Part shown: positions 45,514 through 56,329 of the stretch, piece by piece
Position numbering within the stretch: the stretch's first letter is position 1
Layout of the letters: each line of letters starts with the position of its first letter
NCBI RefSeq assembly: GCF_902459465.1
Contig: NC_047070.1
Location: forward strand, 13,238,656 to 13,302,655
Direction of reading: 5' to 3'
Length of the DNA stretch: 64,000 nucleotides
Source: Asterias rubens
Taxonomy: Eukaryota > Echinodermata > Asteroidea > Forcipulatida > Asteriidae
Made by a program: the position numbers and the translations under genes
Notes under the pieces: model-generated
Database searches by the model: none
The model's input: the letters and a program-made list of their open reading frames with translations, nothing else
What the model was told of the DNA's origin: nothing

Positions 45514-46383
45514 GTATTCGTTTGCCCATATTTTGTTTTTAAGCTCTTGATACTATGTTTTTCATCGTCAGTATAATATATATATATATGCAGCGATCGT
45601 TAAATCACAAGGGTTGCTTGTTACAGGGCCTCGATTCAAGATCCACACTCAGTGATTATAACTATCTTGTTTTTGATAGTTTTGCATCATTAGTAAGGTT
45701 TGCGGTAACACACCAAGCTATACGCATCATCGGTACTTCAGCAGCATATAGCTTCAGAGTCAAGCTTTATCCAGAAGACGATCAGAGCATACTGATCGAA
45801 ACGTCGATTGGAAACGAAAGTTTCCTTTCAGACCCCCCCCCCAACTCAATTAAAGACATTGGCGTCAATCAGGGGGGGGGGGGCAGGGGGACATGTGCCC
45901 CATCTTTTAGAGAGTGGGGTACACAATATCAAATGTCCTCATCATCTTTTTGACCACCTTTATCATGAAGCCCAAGTTTTGTACTGTGTAAGACCAAACA
46001 ATGTGTCCCACCATGGTGGCAAAGGATGACACAACTTTTTGAAGGGTGGGAGACACTATATCAAATGCCCCCCCCCCTCAAAAATGGCGTTAGATTGCAT
46101 CACAGAGTATCTAAAGTGCACAATTTTCCCGGGCCTTTAATCGGGCCCGTACCCCACTCCATTTTCGAAGTGTGTGGGACACACTATCAAATGGTCCTCG
46201 TGTCCTTTGACCACCTTCATCATGAAACTCATGTTTTGCACTGTGTAAAACAAACCCTGTGCCCAAACCATGTGTCCTGTCATTGCCATCAGTCCCTGGG
46301 GGGGGGGGGATCACAATGTCACAGTTTTGTAACTCATGTGTCTTATAAGGGCACGTACTTCGCTGTGATAGTATACAAATCTT
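45514..46383. repeat. Intergenic with a diverged ~240-bp tandem repeat
   Basis: Phrases AGTGGGGTACACAATATCAAATG / GTGTGGGACACACTATCAAA, TTTGACCACCTT(T/C)ATCATGAA and GT(T/A)TTG(T/C)ACTGTGTAA recur about 240 bp apart (45910-46020 and 46165-46270). Several poly-C and poly-G runs (45835, 45870, 46070, 46300) are present. No gene. Confidence 0.6.
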
Positions 46384-46525
46384 GACTGCTTCGAGTGCTA
46401 TGGTTAAAACTATGACTCCCGAGGTGATCCCCAGAGCGTTCTATTTTCCCGACGGGCGAAGCCGAGGGAAAATAGACTGCTCCGGGGATCACCGAGGGAG
46501 TCATAGTTTTAACCATTGCACGAGT
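46384..46525. mobile_element. Near-perfect hairpin element
   Basis: The left arm GACTGCTTCGAGTGC, TATGGTTAAAACTATGACTC, GGTGATCCCC, TCTATTTTCCC is mirrored by GGGAAAATAGA, GGGGATCACC, GAGTCATAGTTTTAACCA and GCACGAGT. The stem is about 62 bp and the loop about 12 bp. MITE-like. Confidence 0.9.
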
Positions 46526-46789
46526 AAAAACAGTTAATATTTGTTTTATATCACCCCAAACATTTCTAAATACTGTACTATAGGTTTTCTCGGTCAAATT
46601 CGACAAATGAGCAGTCAATTTCGTTTTCATGGGTTCGATTTAAAACTGTTTTGCCTCTCCAGTTGTAACTGCGTTTCAAATTCAGAATTCGGTCGTGTAA
46701 TTTCGTTTTGAGTCGAGTCAAATTCCTTTAGCACTCTGTTCAATTTAGCGTATCGTCATTCTTTTTCGTGACACACACGCCTCAAGAAG

Positions 46790-47000
46790 CGTCTGTGCAT
46801 TTGAATGCTGCTTTGATGAATTGTTAAATTGAATGATTATTTTGTTAAATCGAATAACGTAAAAGTACATTTGACTAGTCTTAAAACGAAATCGAATGAT
46901 CTTTTTCAGTAGCATTCAGTTTTGTGCCAAATAGAATAAGCTGGTGGTTAAATTGGCTGCTCATTTTCCGAAATTTACCGAGAAAACCTATATTTAGTTA
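46790..47000. repeat. AAATTGAATGA word-repeat array, copy 2
   Basis: Recurrent AAATTGAATGAT, AAATCGAATAAC, GAAATCGAATGAT and AAATAGAATAAG words, ending CGAGAAAACCTATATTTAG. Related to 40310-40560. Confidence 0.6.
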
Positions 47001-47579
47001 CAGACCTGAATGCTACAATCCACGGACGACGCGAATACAGATTGCAATAAACTTTTACTGTGCTGCATGTAGTGTCATGTAACCCGAATTGGTTACAGAC
47101 TATTCATTTGTCATCCTCGTACACGCAACGGACGTCTGGGTACTGCACGCCGTGTGATAGTCTTCGGACTAGCGCACGGCAAACCGATGCACTATCACAC
47201 GGCCGTCGTCTAGTAAAACTAAGACATGTCATGTGACGCGCTCTAAACGAATGGAAAGGCATAATATTGGTAAGGGGTGTTATAATTATGTTTACTTTAT
47301 GGTGGCGCACTGTCATTGCCGCGTTCTGCGGCCTCTATAGTTCGAGCAATATTTGTAATGTTTTACCCAAGTAACTCCGCACCCAAGGTTGTTATTAACT
47401 CTGTTCCATTTGACACCACATTCAATTGAGACGTTTCTGAGATTGTTCTCTTTTCCCGCAAACCTTGCGTATTATACAAACGTTGCAAACAATCCACTAC
47501 ACGCACCCATATCCTTTTCATTTTGAATGAAAGTTCAAGTATTTCCATAATACGAAAAGGCCCAAATTATACTGCTCAA

Positions 47580-48290
47580 ATTATGAAAGCTTATTGTTCT
47601 GTTTCGTTTGCCATTGGGTCTCTTTACGGCCTAAGATTGCACCACAGAGCACCTAGGATGCAAAATTGTCACGGCCCTTGCCGGGCCCGGACCTATGCCG
47701 TAAAGGCTTCACGCTCGCATGCTCACTCTTTGACAGATTTGCCCCCTAAAACTTGTGTCATAGATCTGCACCTGGGCCCAATTTTATAGAGCTGCTTAAG
47801 CACAAAATTTTGCTTAAGCAAAAACATTCCTGCTTAGTAAAATCAGATTACCGGCCAAGACTCCACTAATGTATTATGCTAAGTAAACAACAGGTAAATA
47901 CCAGTCACAAGCAATGTATATGGCATGACACTTTTGTCAGTAATATGTGAAAAATAAGCGAGCAATTTTCGTGATTAAGCATTTTTTTTGCTTAAGCAGA
48001 TTGCACCACAGAGCATCTAGAAAGCAATGCTAAATTTCCCCCGGCCCTTAGGCGGACCCATGCCGTATAGGCTTCACACTCGCATGCTCACTCTTTGGCA
48101 GATTTGCCCCCTAAAACTTGTGTCATAGATCCGCACCTGAACTTGATGCTAAACTTAAACGGTTCTACTGCTGCTCACATTTTAAAGACTTATGTTCTGT
48201 TCCATTCTGTTGCATCTTATTGGCCAAAGATTGCACCACAGAGCATCTAGAAAGCAATGCAAAATTTCCACCGGCCCTTATTTGTTTGAC
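47580..48290. repeat. Three-copy direct repeat with a MITE inserted
   Basis: The unit AGATTGCACCACAGAGCA(T/C)CTAG...GCTTCACACTCGCATGCTCA...CCCCCTAAAACTTGTGTCAT occurs at 47633-47775, 47999-48141 and, shortened, 48228-48290. The upstream TTATTGTTCTGTTTCG-type phrase is also repeated. Confidence 0.85.
47776..47998. mobile_element. MITE with CTGCTTAAGCA ends
   Basis: Begins with GAGCTGCTTAAGCACAAAAT and ends AAGCATTTTTTTTGCTTAAGCAG. It separates the first and second copies of the surrounding direct repeat, so it inserted into that array. Non-coding. Confidence 0.8.
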
Positions 48291-48513
48291 CAGAATAGGA
48301 GGAGATACACAAAAATGCACTGAGGCCTCTGTTAATAAAACCATCAAAATATAATCATTGAAAATCTGAACTGTTCCATTTTCCTTACAGGGAACGGTCG
48401 AGATGTCACCTTTCGTGGTTTCATTCTGTATATTCATTTAATATTAGATAAATAACAATATTGTACATTTCAGTGAAAACGGGTAACTAGAAAAAGAGGG
48501 AGAAAAATCTGAA

Positions 48514-48966
48514 ACAATATGAAATTTATATTATTCACACCTTAAATCTGTTTCTATATAGCTCCGCCTTTCATCGAATTGAAAGGTGGACACAATACGG
48601 CCTTTGTCATTTGGGTCCGGGTTTTACAAACTACCTGGTGTGACAATTATTGGGCGACACAACAAACAATATACAGGGCCAACATTGAACAAATGATTTA
48701 GTTAAGCCGGGGCTCCCCCATTTTTTCCCCAAAATGTTATACAATATGAAATTTATATTATTCACATCTTAAATCTGTTTCTATATAGCTCCGCCTTTCA
48801 TCGAATTGAAAGGTGGACACAATACGGCCTTTGTCATTTGGGTCCGGGTTTTACAAACTACCTGGTGTGACAATTATTGGGCGACACAACAAACTATATA
48901 CAGCGCAAACATTGAACAAATGATTTAGTTAAGCCGGGGCTCCCCAATTTTTCCCCAAAATGTTAT
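48514..48966. repeat. 227-bp tandem duplication
   Basis: Copy 1 (48514-48740) and copy 2 (48741-48966) are nearly identical, differing at a handful of sites (CACACC/CACATC, CAATATACAGGG/CTATATACAGCG, one or two indels). Each contains TTTCATCGAATTGAAAGG and ATTGGGCGACACAACAAAC. Probably a recent slippage or unequal-exchange event. No coding potential. Confidence 0.95.
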
Positions 48967-49189
48967 CAAGACGTGTTTATCCGTGAAGGCACCGCGCGCT
49001 CCCCATGTTCCATTGGTTCATGTACATGGCATAGATTACAATATAGAGATGCCGACCCATCCTTGCTGAGCTGGACAACGATGGATAAGTAAACTTGTAC
49101 ATTATATTCAACATATTAAACATGCCATTTTTTGCAATTGGTGCTTTCAATGTTTCCATTGCTCCAAATTGACAGTAGTGTTTATACCA

Positions 49190-49468
49190 CAGTATACCAG
49201 ACTGAGGTCGACTATAAACACCCTTGTCACACGAAGTTGTGTGCTTTCAGATGCTTGATTTCGAGACCTCAAATTCTAAACGGAGGTCTCGAAATCTAAT
49301 TCGTGCAAAAAGTACTCCTTTCTCAAAAACTACGTTACTTCAGAGTGAGCCGTTTTACACAATGTTTATACTATCAACAGCTCCCGATTACTCAATACCA
49401 AGAAAGGTTTTGCTAACAATTGTTTTGAGTAATTACCAAGTGAACACTTAGTGTACACTGCCTTTAAG
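49190..49468. mobile_element. MITE, CACTGGACACTATTGGTAATT family, truncated
   Basis: Retains the central GATTTCGAGACCTCA/GAGGTCTCGAAATC stem and the right end TAGTGTACACTGCCTTTAA; the left third is lost. Compare 36293-36687. Confidence 0.8.
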
Positions 49469-49595
49469 GATGAAGGGATTCGTTCAGAAGACACAACAAA
49501 AGGCGCGTCATACTAGATTGACTGTCGGTGCGGACCGGATATGCAAAAAGAATTTGTGTTATTTTTATAGAGTCATTTCTCAGAATTTATTATCA

Positions 49596-49765
49596 ACGTA
49601 TTTGGGTCATTCCATGTCAGACCAACGCACTTTTTTACCTCATGTCTTCCGATTTTGATAAAAATTGCTGTGATTGTAGGTCCTTATGAGCAATGAATGC
49701 ACAGCAATTTTTAGCCCGATCGGACTTACCATGCGGTCAGGGCAGAAACCACTAAAATCTGAAAT
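49596..49765. repeat. Palindrome, outermost left arm segment
   Basis: GGGTCATTCCATGTCAGACC...TTACCTCATGTCTTCCGA...GACCGATCGG-type sequence to AACCACTAAAATCT. Its reverse complement is at about 59605-59770 with moderate divergence. About 1 kb of left-only sequence separates it from the main left arm. Confidence 0.85.
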
Positions 49766-49854
49766 TTTTAGGGTAAAATACCACCTTTTTGGTAAAAATA
49801 TGTCATAACCATGTCAATTCTCATCACAAATAAATTTTCTGAAATGTAGGTCAC

Positions 49855-50215
49855 TGTAATCTTTAATATGTTATCGTGACCTTTGACCCAGTTTTTGAAA
49901 TAATGTATCATGCCAAAAATCAATGAAATAAAAATCTCTTGATAGAGCATGTCTTCCTCTATCAGAATCCACTAAGAAACAGTTGGGCTCTTCAGAATTT
50001 AAAAGTTTGTGACTATTTTTGTACAAGTACCGTGATCTTTAATATGTTATCGTGACCTTTGACCAAATTTGTGAAACAATGCATCATTCCAAAAATCAAC
50101 AAAATAAAAATCACTTGATAGAACATGTTTTCCTCTATCACAATCAACCTAGAAACAACTGGGCTCTTCAAAATTTACAATTTTATTACCATTTTTGTAC
50201 AGTTGTTAGGTCACA
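49855..50215. repeat. ~177-bp tandem repeat, two copies
   Basis: CTTTAATATGTTATCGTGAC CTTTGACC, ATCA(T/A)T/CCAAAAATCAA and AACA(G/A)(T/C)TGGGCTCTTCA recur at 49860-50036 and 50037-50215. AT-rich, no gene. Present only on the left side of the palindrome. Confidence 0.8.
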
Positions 50216-50683
50216 AACTAGTCAATTTATATACTTTACATAATAAATCCACCAACAAACCTCACTCTTCTGTTTCTAAAGTTACTTAAAGTGTTCATGG
50301 TTTGCGATTTGTTTCTTGTTGAGGGCTGATGTGGTTTAACCAGAATCAGAATTTAAACTGTCAGCAGTGACACACCCAGGATTTATTATTTTTGGGGGGT
50401 GGGCCATATTTTCCCCAAAAATTTCTTTCGAAGATTGTAAAAGGAGCTGGGATCAACCCCCCAGACCCAACGTCCCCCACCCCCCCCCCCCCTTTTCGGG
50501 TACACCACTGTGATTATTAGTGATCCCAGTTAGAGATTACATCAAGGTTGAGATGGAGAAGCTGTCTGCCTTTCTTCAGTAGATCACAAACTTATGCAGT
50601 CTTACTTTAACCCCCTGTGATGAATCTTGAACAACAAATTAATGCATAGTAACTTTCTGAGAAATCCTCAAGAACAATTTGTT

Positions 50684-50830
50684 CACCATGCTGCAACTCT
50701 GACTTCAGTGCCCATTTTAATAGAGCTGCTCAGCAGCAGATTTTGTGCTAACTGTGCGATTTCCATTTAACCGTATAGCACACAAAAAGGCATGCTAACC
50801 TTCCGATGAAGTCAGAGTTGCAGCATGGTG
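50684..50830. mobile_element. MITE with 24-bp perfect terminal inverted repeats
   Basis: CACCATGCTGCAACTCTGAC + TTCA at the left is exactly mirrored by TGAA + GTCAGAGTTGCAGCATGGTG at the right. It abuts the outer edge of the main left palindrome arm at 50832. Confidence 0.92.
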
Positions 50831-50831
50831 A

Positions 50832-51031
50832 CATTAGTAGTATGAGAGGCGTATATGACCTCCTTTTTGAGAGGAGGGTCATGACCCTCAGTCATGAGGG
50901 TCTTCGATCCACTCTAGCAGACTTTGGACTGGGTTTCTCGATTGCTGTGTAAGGGGTGTACTCGTCTAGAAAATTCTTTTGTTTTATATTAATAAAGAAA
51001 AGAAAGAAGAAAAAAAAGAAGCTTTTATTTT

Positions 51032-51062
<31 letters not shown>

Positions 51063-51726
51063 TTTGTTTGTTTGTTTGTTTGTTTATTTGGTTTTGTTTG
51101 TTTGTTCTTGATTTGTTTTTAATTTGTATCAACTGGCATGGTTAGTTTAAGGAAATTAAAGAGACATTGTTCGATGCAAACAACCGTCGTTAGTAACACA
51201 CCCCTTCAAGAGTGTACGAGGCCGGTAATTTTGATGTCGTCTACCAAGTTTTGATCGTGTCTGAACCTGCTCTAAATGTTCGTTTGTTGTTGTTGTTGTT
51301 TTTGTTGTTACATAATTGAATCACCTAACAATGGTTACAAGAAAAACAGGAAGAACATGGGTCATTTCTCGATGCAAATAACTCGTTTATCGAATCACCC
51401 CTCGGTCAAGATTAACGTGTCCGCTAGTTCTTTTGGTCGTTTGAACTTGCTCTCAGTTGCCCGACCGACAACCGAGCGGAAGGCCCAATTTAAACGGACG
51501 TGGCGTATACATTTCTGTATTGCGGTGCACTAATTGATTCCTTTGTTCAAAAATAAAACGGCTCTGTTGGAATGCCACCACGAACCATTATTTGAATATA
51601 ACGTCTAATAATTTTTTTTTTCTTTTTTTTTCTTTTTTTCTTTTTACTCTTTGTATAATATCCATCCACAATTCGGCTATTTTGACAACCATGTTTGCAT
51701 TTTTAATAAACCAATAATGGTAATAA
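50832..51726. repeat. Palindrome, left arm outer block (A)
   Basis: Reverse complement of 58635-59518: from AGTAGTATGAGAGGCGTATA through (TTTA)n(TTTG)n, GTTCGTTTGTTGTTGTTG and CCAATAATGGTAATAA. Identity is very high, apart from homopolymer lengths. The frame at 51276-51533 is mirrored at 59075-58815, so it is part of the repeat and not a separate gene. Confidence 0.95.
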
Positions 51727-54544
51727 CTAGACATAGTGCTTTTTGTTAATTACAAAAACACGGTGTTCGGTTGGACGTTACGTGATGACGTGGTTCAAAA
51801 ACATTGAACCATAAAGATGTTTTTTATACAATGTGTCGTTATTTTATAGTTAAATGTGCATTACAGATTTGAGAATCCCTTTAAAATGTTTTAGAAAAGT
51901 GTGCCATAATGCGATCGTTAATGCAAAGCCACTCCGGATTTTTAGGTTTAGTTTTTCAACTGAAAATCTTATGTCACGATAAAAAGCCGGTTCTAAACGA
52001 AAGCAAGGTCAAACACTCACAAACAAATTTTGTCGTGGAAAAGACCATAAAAATAGCTTATTGGTAGCATTTGTGATTCTCAAGATATAAATTTTCTAGC
52101 TATTTAATGTAATGACTTCATCAATGACGTCATCAATTCAAAAAAGGTTGTGGTTTGGTGCGAGACGTTATCACTCAACTATTGCGATTTTCCGCTCTGC
52201 ACATAGCGCTCAATGTTTCTAAAATCTTTATACCCAACAGCGCCCTCTTTCGTTGGACCAAAGAGAGCGCCGTTGGATATTCCCCCCAAATTGCGCGCCA
52301 TATGATTTTTACAAATTTTAAACTTTGATTTGTAGTTTAATGCCCGATGACGTCATTATGACATAGTTAGGTCTGTGGTGTCTTTATACCAAGGTTCACC
52401 TATCTGTTGAGTTTCAACGTTCAAATCAATCTCAATCTTGAGTTATTCCGTAGATAAGCTCGAAAGTTTTTTTTTTAATAAAAAAAACACGAAGGCGAAC
52501 TTTGATCCAGGGTAACGACCCGGAAGTGAACGTCGTACGATTTTTGCGTTAATTTTTCAAATGTTGTCCAAGTCTTTATCTATTCGATGCCTAAGTATGA
52601 ACATCATAGCTTTTATATTCGTTGAGATACAGCAACAAGCATATGGTAATTTTTCAACATTAAAAACCTTGTCATGACGTCATTAATGTCGTCATCATTC
52701 CAAAAAAGTGGCGGTTTCATCTACTCACTATTGCCGATGTACACAGTAAGTTTTAAGCTTGTACAGATTGAACAGATTGTTGATAGCTTTTTAATTTTCA
52801 CAGAAAGTAAAAGTGTAAATCTATTACATTTATACCTTTCTTTGCACAGAAAACAAATGCTAAGTTTAATACTTGTTAAAGCGATGTATTTTATTAATAA
52901 AGAGCTAACTATGTGCAAAGTTTGAAGGTTTTGTGATCCTTGTGATGTTTAACTCAAGAGTAAACTTCTTAAAAGGTTAACTGGATTTGGGGAAACTTTA
53001 TACGAAACAACAGTTTACTAATTTTAGACTTGTGAAGTAAATAACTGTAAAAGACTTATTTATTAAGTATTACAGAGGTTTCGCAAGTGTACGACACGGG
53101 TACAGATACAACTACGATAACTGGGATGCACGTTAGATTTTGTTAGGTATTAAATAAACACTTATTTTGAAAAGCAATGATTTGTACACGAAGCTTTACC
53201 GTGTAGCGGGCTAAACACTGCCGTGAGTGCCGGATAGAAACACCCTTCACGAGTCGATGTCACGAATCCGCTTCCCGGTGTTTGATCAAAACATAACCAA
53301 TGTTCGTCTTTTTCTGGTTGCATTTTCTCACATAATTAAAAGTCATACGTATCACTGAAGTAGGTGGCCATCTCAGCGAAGCTTCGTCTTTAATTCCGTT
53401 TTGATAATTAAGCCATGAGAAGGGCGAACAGGGGAACAATTTGACGCCGAATATGATATGAGCGGACTTCAATTGTAAAATGTTGGTACACCATTAAACT
53501 AGCGCTACGTTGTAAGTACAATGACCTGAGACTTGTCAAAACATGAATCGAAATCACGCGTACAGTCAAACGATGCACTATTCCGAGCAGAACACACAGG
53601 CCTCGTGGACTGAACAAGGTGTGATCAATGGAGCGGAACGGCCAGCCAAAGCGCTTTTGCAGTGTACGCAGTTATCACGTGGGCTTTATCGTCCGATTTC
53701 GACCAGAGTTTCAGGTCAAATTGGTATCATCTCTGTGGGAAAGTTTGAGCAGGAGCACTCATCTATAACGGGATGCAAAATTTATGTTGAAATGTTACGT
53801 AGTTTTAGAGATCAAAAATTGTAAAATTGTTCAACCTTTGGTTTGAACCGGAAGTCAAGGTCAAATGGGGTCATTTTGTGTGTAGCGTTTTTTGAAGTTT
53901 GATCGACCTGTCCGATGATATGTAGATTGTCAAAATCCACCATGTGGTTCAGGAGTTATGATTTCTTTAAAATATTTAACTTTGATTTGTTGTAATTCAA
54001 AACCTGATGACGTCATCATGACATCATTAAGTTTGTGTGGTCTTATTATTAAGGTTCAATTGTCTGATGAGTTTCAATGTTAAATTCCATATCAATCTTG
54101 AGTTATGACAACAAATTGCCTTTTTTTACAAAAAAAACACAAAAAACACAAAGGCAGAGTTTGACCTTCCGGTACGACCGGAAGATGAGGTCATACGATT
54201 TTGGCGTTAACTTTTCAAATGTTGTCCAAGTCTTTATCTATGTGATGCCCAAGTATGAACATCATAGCATTAATATTCGTTGAGATACAGCGAAAAGCAA
54301 ATGTCGTTTTTCAACTTTAAAAACCTTGCCATGACGTCATCAATGACGTCATCATTCCCAAAAAGTGGCGGTTTCGTCTACTCACTATTGCCGATGTACA
54401 TAGTAAGTTTTAAGTTTGTACAAGCTACATTTTGTTTCAAATTGCTGGAGAAGGTTCGCAGGGAAAGAAGAACGCGAGGAAAAAAAAAAAAAAAAAAAAA
54501 AAACAGAACAATAACAATAGTTGTTCGGCTGTTGGCCGAACACC
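51727..54544. mobile_element. 2.8-kb insertion in the left palindrome arm
   Basis: The right arm has the uninterrupted sequence GGTAATAATAAAAAATAAA. The left arm is split there with TAA duplicated (51724-51726, 54545-54547). GGTGTTCGG (51762) and its complement CCGAACACC (54536-54544) are inverted near the ends. Inside, two ~460-bp direct repeats (about 52310-52775 and 53970-54430) share ACTTTGATTTGT, GATGACGTCAT, AAGTCTTTATCTAT, TGAACATCATAGC and TACTCACTATTGCCGATGTA. No transposase frame is seen, so the element is non-autonomous. The 3-bp TAA duplication would suit PIF/Harbinger-type insertion. Confidence 0.75.
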
Positions 54545-56208
54545 TAATAAAAAATAAAAAAAATAATAATAATACACTTTTTTTTTTTTTTTTTTTTTTA
54601 AAAGGTTTAAATACTGTGTACATTACAGTAATAGTATCATAATTGAATATAATTAAATACTTTATGGAAAATACGAAGAAAGGGTACCGATTTTACAAAA
54701 GCAATATAGCGTTGCAATCAAAGACCGACGATATATAAACAAGGTCGTGTTTTTTTTTTTTTGTTTGTTTGTTTTTTTTTTTGTATTACACATACAATGA
54801 TTTAAACTTTTGACGACAACACCGGTAATCTACACTACTTTTAATAAATAAGAGCCCCAAAGTGTGGGTACAACCGAGTTAGCCATCGGAAACCAAAAAA
54901 GATTAAATGTTTAGTTTGTTTGCATTTACACGCCACCCCCCCCCCTTTCTTTTTTTTTTCTTTTTTTTTGGTAGGCCTAAGCAGTTTGCAATACAACAGA
55001 TAATTTTCTATGCGTACGTTTCTGTACGGACTTATAAACTTACGGTCCATATCCAGGATATGTTTCTGCAAACGATCATATTATTTCCACCGTTCTCTAA
55101 AAAGATTAAACGTTAAATAGAGTTATGGTGTCATAATAGAATCTAATAATTACTATCCTAATCTGTAATTGCCAGTGGCCTTCACTTCGTGTACAAACAA
55201 AAAGACCGGTGCATGGTTTACGTGAAAACCTCAATGACCCTTGATCACTGAGCCTTATCTGGTAGTTAAAAGATGACGTCACAACTGATTGGTCTACCAG
55301 CCAAACGTGTCAGTTCTTGTTCCCCATATACAGTGGAGCTATCTTTGTTTTCTATAACTCCAAGCCCACATCATGTACCACAATCACTCGGACACGGTAT
55401 TATGTTTGTGTTTACCTTTGCAAAAAGGGGCTGCAGAGAAAACGAGTATACACGGAAAAACAAGATATACGTTAACCAAAAACTTTATTCGGTATATAAC
55501 ACTCCATTAACAATAACATCTACTTAAAACCTCCACAATACTTAAAACAATTATAAATGACGAAGACCCCCCCCCCATTATGACAAGAACTTTGAAATCT
55601 GTCAACTGAACTGCGTTCGCATGTGGGTGATTGATTGGACCCCAGCGACCCAGGCCTGCCTATTAAGGAGATAAGGTGGATGGGTTGAGATTGTTGGAAA
55701 CTAGAGCAAAGACATAATTGTTTTCATGGTTTTGTTTTTTTTGTTTTGTGTATATTTTATATATTAATTTATTTGTACTCATCTTATTATTGTTAATATT
55801 ATTATTGTTATTTCTTTTATTTTTATGTGTGGCGAGTTCACTTCCTAAAACCCTCATAGTGTTTACAGTTGATAGATTATTATGCTTTAACAAATTTCCG
55901 TTGATAATACTGTTCTGTATTATTACCAAATCAAACAATACAATCTTGGGGTGTAGGATTGAAAAACCTTTCATCATTTCAACATAAGTTTAGCATTCTT
56001 TATCGAAAAATTCAGTATTTTCGTTGGACGTCTCCCGCTCTCTTCCTCTTCATTCTCATAAGCACTTTCGTCTGTTGATAGATCGCTATCGTCTTCTTGA
56101 AATTCCTCCTCCTCCCCCTCCTCCTCTTCATCTTCAAAATCGTCATCATCTGTTGATTCATCACTATCGTCTTCACATAATCCCTCCTCCTCCTCCTCCT
56201 CCTCCAAT
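54545..56208. repeat. Palindrome, left arm inner block (B)
   Basis: Reverse complement of 56954-58634 with about 1% visible substitutions (for example CACTCGGACAC vs CATTCGGACAC) and different homopolymer lengths. It includes the C-terminal half of the acidic gene. Confidence 0.95.
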
Positions 56209-56282
56209 GGGTCTAACAACTTAAGATTATAAGGTAGCATGGGGCCCAGGTCGTTGTCAAGTTCGTTTGACGATTGTTTCAA
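55974..56282 (-). pseudogene. Truncated mirror copy of the acidic zinc-finger gene
   Basis: A 102-codon frame. From LEEEEEEEGLCEDDSDESTD to the C-terminal ILNFSIKNAKLMLK it matches the last ~80 residues of the + gene at 56330-57187. The first 25 residues (MKQSSNELDNDLGPMLPYNL...) come from unique spacer DNA, so both zinc fingers are missing. It is divergent from the intact gene, with 47 bp between the two open frames. It could be expressed as an acidic peptide from a shared bidirectional region, or be dead. Confidence 0.6.
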
Positions 56283-56329
56283 TCGTGGACATCTTGTACA
56301 GTGAATCAGCTTGACCTTTTAATCTAGGT

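Noticed and set aside
51276..51533. Independent small gene MFVCCCCCFCCY...
   Set aside because: Derived from a GTT repeat, mirrored in the other palindrome arm, with no start context or domain.
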